DNA of 10,825 bases from JAAYHC01 sp964483175 (GTDB taxonomy: Bacteria; Bacillota; UBA5301): contig CAZAAT010000070.1 of assembly GCA_964483175.1 (NCBI GenBank), positions 1 to 10,825 on the forward strand, in the 5' to 3' direction. The position numbers and the translations under genes are program-made. Positions within the stretch are counted from its first letter, which is position 1. Every line of letters begins with the position of its first letter. Below the pieces are notes generated by a model. The model had not been told where the DNA came from. It searched no databases and saw nothing but the letters and a program-made list of their open reading frames with translations. Of this stretch, positions 6,478-10,825 are shown one piece after another.

Positions 6478-7956
6478 TCACAGTATGATACAGATCAGCC
6501 CTCCGCTACCCTCATTAACGATCCGAGTGAGAGTTTCCCTGAGTTTATCCTGAGCGTTTTCCGGCATCTGGAATAGCTTGTTTTGAATCCCTTCTTCCAC
6601 GAATTCATGCAGCGGTTTGCCTAAAAATTGCGAATTCCACAGGGCGTCAGGGTCCTTTTCAAACTCGGTGGTTAGATAACGCAACATCTCCTCCCCTTGC
6701 CGTTCATTACCGACAAAAGGCACCACTTCGGTTGTGAGGTCGGTCTTGATAATGTGCAGTGAAGGAGCTCCGGCCTTTAACTTGATCCCAAAACGGCCGC
6801 TTTGTCTAAATAACTCAGGTTCTTCAAATACGATATCTTCGATATTGGGCGATACAATACCGTAGCCTTTCCTCTCGACATCAAGCATTGCTTCGGCAAT
6901 TTTATCATACTTTTTCTTAGTGGTTGCCATTTCAACCATCAGAGTGAGCATATCATGTTCTCCCTCTATACTAAAGCCGGTTAGTTCTTTAACGATATCG
7001 AAGAATAGATCCTTTTTCACTTCTGCTTCTATGAGCACACGACCGGAACCTAAATCAACCTCCACAACCGAGGCGTTAGCGATAAAATCCATATTGGCAA
7101 TGCTTTCTGCCGCAATGTATGCATCCCGAACTTTGTTTACAGCTTCGATCTCTTTAAATCCTGCGTCATAAGCAGCTTGGCGCAACCAGTAATCTGGCTG
7201 GAGAGCATCGACCCATTTACTATAGCGCAAAGCGACTTCCAGTACCGGGAATTCATACAAGACTAGATTAATCAGGTTAAAAAGATCTTCTTCTTTCATT
7301 TTCAAGCAGTCCATGACGCTGACAGCGACCCCATGTTTGTCACTAAGATCGGCAGCTAGTTTTTGCGTTTCAGCGGCTTTGGGCCTAGTTGTATTGAGAA
7401 TGATTACAAAGGGCTTACCAAGCTCTTTCAGTTCCGCAATTACCCGCTCCTCGGCATCGAGATAGTTTTCCCGTGGTAGGTCGGTGATCGATCCATCGGT
7501 TACGACAACCAAGCCAATTGTCGAATGGTCTACGATTACTTTTCGCGTCCCGATTTCAGCTGCTTTAGCAAAAGGAATCGGTTCGTCATACCAGGGTGTA
7601 TTAACTAATCTCGGGCCTAAATCGTCCGTGTACCCGATGGCTCCGGAGACCGCGTATCCGACACAATCCACCAGTCTGATCTTTGGCGACAATCCTTCGC
7701 CTAGGTTAATTTGGATAGCTTCATCTGGAACAAATTTCGGTTCTGTAGTCATGATCGTTTTGCCTGAGCCACTTTGGGGCAACTCATCCTTGGTACGACC
7801 TAATACAGCGGCATCCCCGATATTCGGGAGTACCAAGAGTTCCATAAAACGCTTGATAAAAGTGGACTTCCCAGTACGCACCGGACCTACAACACCTAGG
7901 TAGATGTCACCGCCGGTACGCTCGGTAATGTCTTTGAGCAAATCAAACCGTTCCAT
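6478..7956 (-). CDS. spoIVA: Stage IV sporulation protein A, spore-coat basement ATPase
   Basis: A mother-cell protein that polymerises, using ATP, on the outer forespore membrane. It forms the basement layer for the spore coat and is needed for cortex assembly. The 492 residues equal the length of Bacillus subtilis SpoIVA. The Walker A motif is GPVRTGKST (24-32) with K30, the sensor threonines are T70 and T71 in IMTTEPKF, and the Walker B aspartate is D97 in LVDCVGY, positions that match those known to be needed in Bacillus. The extreme C-terminus GGLICIIL is the conserved tail used for localisation with SpoVM. The ATG at 7956 follows GAGGAGGG at suitable spacing. It is transcribed alone, from a candidate sigma-E promoter at 8053-8080 to the terminator at 6415-6444. 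It lies next to der-plsY-gpsA, as in other spore formers. It is strong evidence that the host makes endospores. Confidence 0.98.
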   Translation of the reverse strand: MERFDLLKDITERTGGDIYLGVVGPVRTGKSTFIKRFMELLVLPNIGDAAVLGRTKDELPQSGSGKTIMTTEPKFVPDEAIQINLGEGLSPKIRLVDCVGYAVSGAIGYTDDLGPRLVNTPWYDEPIPFAKAAEIGTRKVIVDHSTIGLVVVTDGSITDLPRENYLDAEERVIAELKELGKPFVIILNTTRPKAAETQKLAADLSDKHGVAVSVMDCLKMKEEDLFNLINLVLYEFPVLEVALRYSKWVDALQPDYWLRQAAYDAGFKEIEAVNKVRDAYIAAESIANMDFIANASVVEVDLGSGRVLIEAEVKKDLFFDIVKELTGFSIEGEHDMLTLMVEMATTKKKYDKIAEAMLDVERKGYGIVSPNIEDIVFEEPELFRQSGRFGIKLKAGAPSLHIIKTDLTTEVVPFVGNERQGEEMLRYLTTEFEKDPDALWNSQFLGKPLHEFVEEGIQNKLFQMPENAQDKLRETLTRIVNEGSGGLICIIL

Positions 7957-8052
7957 TAAAACTTTCCCTCCTCAATCCAGGTGTAGAGGACAAATCGGGT
8001 TATCGCGCGGGAAGGTGTACCAGAATAAGCCTCTCCCCTTGATAGCAATAAA

Positions 8053-8080
8053 TATATATGTAAGCCCCGTCCGAATATAT
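8053..8080 (-). promoter_or_regulatory. Candidate sigma-E promoter of spoIVA
   Basis: The minus strand reads ATATATT (8080-8074), 13 bases, CATATATA (8060-8053). The Bacillus sigma-E consensus is approximately KHATATT, 12-14 bases, CATACAMT, so the -35 core, the spacing and the CATA of the -10 fit, while the second half of the -10 is weak. It lies directly after the upstream terminator and about 100 bases before the spoIVA ATG. Bacillus spoIVA is known to depend on sigma-E. The remaining leader (about 8046-7957) shows nothing beyond the ribosome binding site. Confidence 0.55.
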
Positions 8081-8090
8081 CACCGTTTTC

Positions 8091-8121
8091 AAAAAAAACC
8101 GGCTCGCCATAAGCAAGCCGG
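8091..8121 (-). terminator. Intrinsic terminator of the der-plsY-gpsA operon
   Basis: The stem CCGGCTTGC/GCGAGCCGG (8113-8121 with 8099-8107, one G-T wobble) has a 5-base loop and is followed by eight T on the minus strand (8098-8091). It starts 25 bases after the stop of the CBM9-like gene and insulates spoIVA from the housekeeping operon. Confidence 0.92.
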
Positions 8122-8145
8122 AAGAGATAATAATTTAGCGTAGTT

Positions 8146-8775
8146 TTACTTAAGGGAAAAACGAAGAAAATGTTCGGGATTTTGCCATTCAGTGAGTCGG
8201 TTATTAATTGTAAAGACCTGTCGAATCAGGCCGTTTGTCAGATCGAGAATCACTAGTTGCAAAGAAAAGCTATTCAGCTGGTTATTCGCCAAACCCAAAG
8301 CGCTTCGGGCAATACTTAATTCTAGCGTATACCCTTCGGGGCCCGGGGCCAGTCTGGCAATAACCCACCGGGTATCAATAGAGTCAGAAAACAAGGGCAG
8401 AATGACTGTCTGGCGAGTCTGCCCCCAGCAGGTAACGGCCCAGCCGAGTTTGGCCTGGTCGGTATGGAGATACACTTGAACGGCATCATTTCTGAGACTG
8501 GTTTTACTGGTGGTATCAGAAAACTCTGGAGTAGTGTCACGAACAATTACTGCTAAATGAAGAAAAATATCGTCATAACTGATCGCCCAGCTGTTGCCGG
8601 CATCAGTTGGGCCGAAATCTGCAAATAGCTCGCGGGGCCAACCGGTGATCACTCCATCAGGAACGATCAACCCGCTGGCAACCTTGGTTACCGGGACGAC
8701 TGCCTGAACGGGGAGCCCAAGGCCAAAGACCAGGACGATACAGAACTTTAGCAAAGCAATTATTCGCTGACGCAA
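8146..8775 (-). CDS. Exported protein with CBM9/DOMON-like fold, function unknown
   Basis: A 209-residue protein with an N-terminal signal sequence: MRQR, then a hydrophobic run to about residue 25 ending LPVQA. The mature part resembles a single carbohydrate-binding-module family 9 / DOMON-type beta-sandwich. It has an opening PDGVITGWP (39-47), a central SYDDIFLHLAVIVRD (66-80), RNDAVQVYL (95-103) and a late GYTLELSIARSALG (148-161). These match the pattern of an opening Asp-Gly and Trp, a 'nlYvavrvkD' strand, an 'nDsvevfl' strand and a 'gYtlEiaIP' strand seen in that superfamily. The ligand could be a sugar, haem or something else. A TTG at 8784 overlaps the gpsA stop (TTGA), but GGAG lies directly against it. 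I therefore prefer TTG 8775, nine bases after GGAG; a CTG at 8778 is also possible. It is the last gene of the der-plsY-gpsA operon, a position next to spoIVA occupied by yphE/yphF in Bacillus, without evident similarity. Confidence 0.8.
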   Translation of the reverse strand: MRQRIIALLKFCIVLVFGLGLPVQAVVPVTKVASGLIVPDGVITGWPRELFADFGPTDAGNSWAISYDDIFLHLAVIVRDTTPEFSDTTSKTSLRNDAVQVYLHTDQAKLGWAVTCWGQTRQTVILPLFSDSIDTRWVIARLAPGPEGYTLELSIARSALGLANNQLNSFSLQLVILDLTNGLIRQVFTINNRLTEWQNPEHFLRFSLK

Positions 8776-8780
8776 CAGTG

Positions 8781-9821
8781 TCAACTCCGTAACAGATATG
8801 AAGATAAAATATACGACTCCTCTTCTCTAGTAGCGTCGCGTTCCATCAAATTTATTACGGCTTCGCGAGCTGACTTGTCCTCAAATAAAATTGCATAGAC
8901 TTGTTGGGTGATCGGCAGTTCAACATTAAGATTGTCCGCTAACTGGTAGGCCGCCTGAGTAGTCCATACTCCTTCGACAACCATGTTTGTAGCAGCTAGT
9001 ATTTCCTTTAGCGTCTTACCGGCACCCAAAGCCTGTCCGGCTTTTGCATTCCGGCTATGTTGACTCGTGCAGGTGGCGATTAAATCACCCATACCGGCGA
9101 GTCCGGAAAAAGTCATGGGTTTGGCCCCGAGAGCTACCCCCAAGCGGGCAATCTCGGCTAGGCCGCGAGTCAAGAGAGCTGCCTTCGTATTATCGCCAAA
9201 ACCCAGACCATCAGAGATGCCGGCGGCCAAAGCGATCACATTCTTCATCGCTCCGGCTACTTGGACTCCAATTAGGTCATTGTTGGTGTACACCCTAAAG
9301 TGACGGGAAATTAACGCTTTTTGAGCGGTGGTAGCGGCTTGTTGATTAAGCGAGCTAATTACAGTAGCGCTAGGTACCTGCCGTCCGACTTCTTCGGCAT
9401 GATTTGGTCCGCTTAGCACCCCAATCCGGTTAAACTGTTGATCAGCCAGTACATCCGCCATTACTTGCGACATTAATAACTGCGTGTTATTTTCGATGCC
9501 TTTGGAAGCGCACAGGATGATCTGCTGCGGATTCATGAAGGGTTTGGCCAGTGTGATGATATCGCGTGTTGCTTGCGCCGGAACAACAAACAAAACGATT
9601 GCTGCCCCGCGAACAGTTTCGGCTAAATCATCCGAAATATTTATCTCCGTGGGGATCGATACGCCCGGTAAATATTCTCTATTTTCGCGGGTGGATTTGA
9701 GCTGTTCAACTTTATGCGGGGAGCGAGCCCATAAGCAGACATCATTACCAGCAAGATGAGCTATGATTGCCAGGGCGGTACCCCATCCCCCCGACCCAAC
9801 AACTGCAATTTTATTGTTCAT
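8781..9821 (-). CDS. gpsA: Glycerol-3-phosphate dehydrogenase [NAD(P)+]
   Basis: Reduces dihydroxyacetone phosphate to sn-glycerol-3-phosphate, the backbone of membrane phospholipids, in the cytoplasm. The 346 residues are typical of the family. The Rossmann loop is GSGGWGTALA (9-18). KGIE is at 107-110, SGPNHAEEV at 137-145, and GAMKNVIALAAG at 190-201 with the catalytic K193. GDNTKAALLTRG is at 209-220, FSGLAGMGDLIATCTS at 238-253, and the substrate-binding R257-N258 follow. I chose ATG 9821, with AAAGGTG about nine bases upstream. A GTG at 9833 is in frame, but it lies within that ribosome binding site and would add only MKRE. The start lies inside the plsY 3' end (11-base overlap), and the product feeds PlsY directly. 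Confidence 0.95.
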   Translation of the reverse strand: MNNKIAVVGSGGWGTALAIIAHLAGNDVCLWARSPHKVEQLKSTRENREYLPGVSIPTEINISDDLAETVRGAAIVLFVVPAQATRDIITLAKPFMNPQQIILCASKGIENNTQLLMSQVMADVLADQQFNRIGVLSGPNHAEEVGRQVPSATVISSLNQQAATTAQKALISRHFRVYTNNDLIGVQVAGAMKNVIALAAGISDGLGFGDNTKAALLTRGLAEIARLGVALGAKPMTFSGLAGMGDLIATCTSQHSRNAKAGQALGAGKTLKEILAATNMVVEGVWTTQAAYQLADNLNVELPITQQVYAILFEDKSAREAVINLMERDATREEESYILSSYLLRS

Positions 9822-10407
9822 TTCTCTTTTCACCTTTTTGACCTAGTTTTAATTCAGTACCAGCTAACAATCTGGTGATATTGGGTTTATGCCGATATAT
9901 CGCCATAGCTGCCAAGGCCAGACTGAAGAGGATGTATTGCCAGGGGTAGCCAGCGAGAGCCGTCAGTACTGGGAATGAGGCAGCAGCCAGTATTGAGGCT
10001 AGAGATACATAGCGCGAGATGAGCAAGACAACAGCCCAGATGATGAATAAGACCGCTACGACCTGCGGCATCAGGGCCAGCAAGGCTCCGGCCGAGGTGG
10101 CTATCCCTCTACCACCCTGAAATTTAAGAAAAACGGAATAATTATGGCCGAGGGCAACGAATACGGCTGCCGCTAATGGTAGGATCAGTGAATCAGTTTG
10201 TTGGGCAAACTTAACCGCAACAAAACCTTTGGCGATGTCGGCGATCAGCACTATGGAACCTAGTTTGAAGCCAAAAGTCCGCATTACATTGGTGAAGCCG
10301 ATATTACCACTCCCATAATCTCGGACATCTTTACCCAGAAACAATTTTGGAATCAGGTAACCAAAAGGGATGGCACCCAAAAGGTATGCGAATATGAGGT
10401 GAATCAT
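9811..10407 (-). CDS. plsY: Acyl-phosphate:glycerol-3-phosphate acyltransferase
   Basis: A membrane enzyme that transfers an acyl chain from acyl-phosphate to the sn-1 position of glycerol-3-phosphate, giving lysophosphatidic acid. The 198 residues are hydrophobic, with several membrane segments, and carry the three PlsY motifs. These are GSGNIGFTN (32-40, phosphate loop, with Ile-Gly-Phe where Pro-Gly-Ala is commoner), GHNYSVFLKFQGGRGIAT (87-104) and RHKPNITRLLAGTE (172-185). DIAKG at 57-61 is also typical. The ATG at 10407 overlaps the der stop (ATGA), with AAGG close upstream. It precedes gpsA, which supplies its acceptor. PlsY works with PlsX, which is not in the window. Confidence 0.96.
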   Translation of the reverse strand: MIHLIFAYLLGAIPFGYLIPKLFLGKDVRDYGSGNIGFTNVMRTFGFKLGSIVLIADIAKGFVAVKFAQQTDSLILPLAAAVFVALGHNYSVFLKFQGGRGIATSAGALLALMPQVVAVLFIIWAVVLLISRYVSLASILAAASFPVLTALAGYPWQYILFSLALAAMAIYRHKPNITRLLAGTELKLGQKGEKRNEQ

Positions 10408-10825
10408 CGCGACCTTGTCCTTTCGCTCATGTTCAGCTTGAATCTGATCGGTGTTCCTTCGAAACCGAAGGCAGCTCTGATCTGATTCTCGAGGTAGCGC
10501 TCGTATGAAAAATGCATGAGGTTTAGATCATTGACAAAAAGCGCAAAGGTGGGCGGTTTGACACCCACTTGGGTTGCATACTTAATTTTTAGCCGTTTAT
10601 CCTTATATGATGGTGGTGCCTGACGGAGCATGGCCTCCTCAATAACCCTATTTAACTCCGCTGTGGGTACGCGTCTGGACTGTTGCTCAGCGACAAATTG
10701 AGCGACATCCATCAGCTCGGCCACTCGTTGCTTGGTTTTTGCCGAAATAAACAACAATGGAGCATACAAACGATACGCAAAATGGTTGCGAATCTCCTTC
10801 TCGAACTCAAGGTAGGTCTTTGAAT
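10404..10825 (-). CDS. der: Ribosome-assembly GTPase Der (EngA), C-terminal part, cut by the window edge
   Basis: Der is a double GTPase needed for maturation of the 50S ribosomal subunit. Only the last 139 codons are present. They start in the second GTPase domain with EFEKEIRNHFAYRLYAP and its G5 motif FISAKT. The KH-like RNA-binding domain follows and ends GFEGTPIRFKLN before a short basic tail, SERTRSR. Typical family phrases include SRRVPTAELNRVIEEAM and VGVKPPTFALFVND. The frame stays open to base 10825; a TTG at 10769 is an internal Leu codon, not the start. The stop overlaps the plsY ATG, so der heads or belongs to the der-plsY-gpsA operon. Confidence 0.95.
   Translation of the reverse strand, partial: SKTYLEFEKEIRNHFAYRLYAPLLFISAKTKQRVAELMDVAQFVAEQQSRRVPTAELNRVIEEAMLRQAPPSYKDKRLKIKYATQVGVKPPTFALFVNDLNLMHFSYERYLENQIRAAFGFEGTPIRFKLNMSERTRSR

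Noticed and set aside
7484..7903. A 139-codon plus-strand open frame opposite spoIVA
   Set aside because: It mirrors the strongly conserved SpoIVA N-terminal coding sequence, shows no recognisable domain and no convincing ribosome binding site. It is an antisense shadow.
10404..10769. Reading the der segment as a separate 121-residue gene starting at TTG 10769
   Set aside because: The frame continues open to the window end, and the added residues match the second GTPase domain of Der, so the TTG is an internal leucine.
1..10825. Mobile elements, CRISPR array, phage or defence genes
   Set aside because: No transposase or integrase, no direct repeats with spacers, no terminal inverted repeats flanking a gene. 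All recognised genes are core metabolism, sporulation or exported proteins, on one strand.

Overview
The window comes from an endospore-forming Firmicute, most likely a member of the Clostridia of the Peptococcaceae/Desulfotomaculum kind. The main evidence is a full-length spoIVA (492 codons with an intact Walker A motif and the conserved C-terminal tail) lying next to der-plsY-gpsA, an arrangement typical of spore formers. Supporting signs are an exported protein with a copper-amine-oxidase-type stalk domain, frequent GTG and TTG starts with strong Shine-Dalgarno sites, and CCA-encoding tRNA. Every supported gene reads from the minus strand, so the biological order runs from high to low coordinates.

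Region 1 (10825 down to about 8091) is the tail of a housekeeping operon: the C-terminus of the ribosome-assembly GTPase Der, the acyltransferase PlsY, glycerol-3-phosphate dehydrogenase GpsA, and a small exported protein with a CBM9/DOMON-like fold. The genes overlap by a few bases, and the unit ends in a clear intrinsic terminator. GpsA makes sn-glycerol-3-phosphate and PlsY acylates it, so the two catalyse consecutive steps at the start of phospholipid synthesis.

Region 2 (about 8080 to 6415) is a monocistronic spoIVA unit. It has a candidate sigma-E promoter, a leader of about 90 bases with a strong ribosome binding site, and its own terminator.

Region 3 (about 6413 to 1622) is the aspartate-family operon hom-thrC-thrB-lysC. 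Each downstream gene starts on the last base of the previous stop codon (TAATG, TAATG, TAGTG). Aspartokinase (LysC) makes aspartyl phosphate, Hom reduces the semialdehyde to homoserine, and ThrB and ThrC convert it to threonine. Aspartate-semialdehyde dehydrogenase is not in the window. lysC carries a near-perfect internal Shine-Dalgarno site before an in-frame ATG, suggesting that a separate regulatory beta subunit is made. A tRNA-Pro(GGG) gene follows 26 bases after lysC, with its own consensus promoter built across the lysC stop codon, and a strong terminator closes the unit.

Region 4 (about 1621 to 1) holds an intergenic stretch with a perfect 10-bp inverted repeat, then a secreted FG-GAP/VCBS-like repeat protein with a C-terminal stalk domain. 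At the edge lies the probable start of another gene, cut by the window end.

I see no mobile element, CRISPR array, phage gene or defence system. The window is mainly core metabolism and sporulation. The observations most worth following are the internal lysC start, the tRNA promoter nested in the lysC end, the spoIVA promoter and the two uncharacterised exported proteins.
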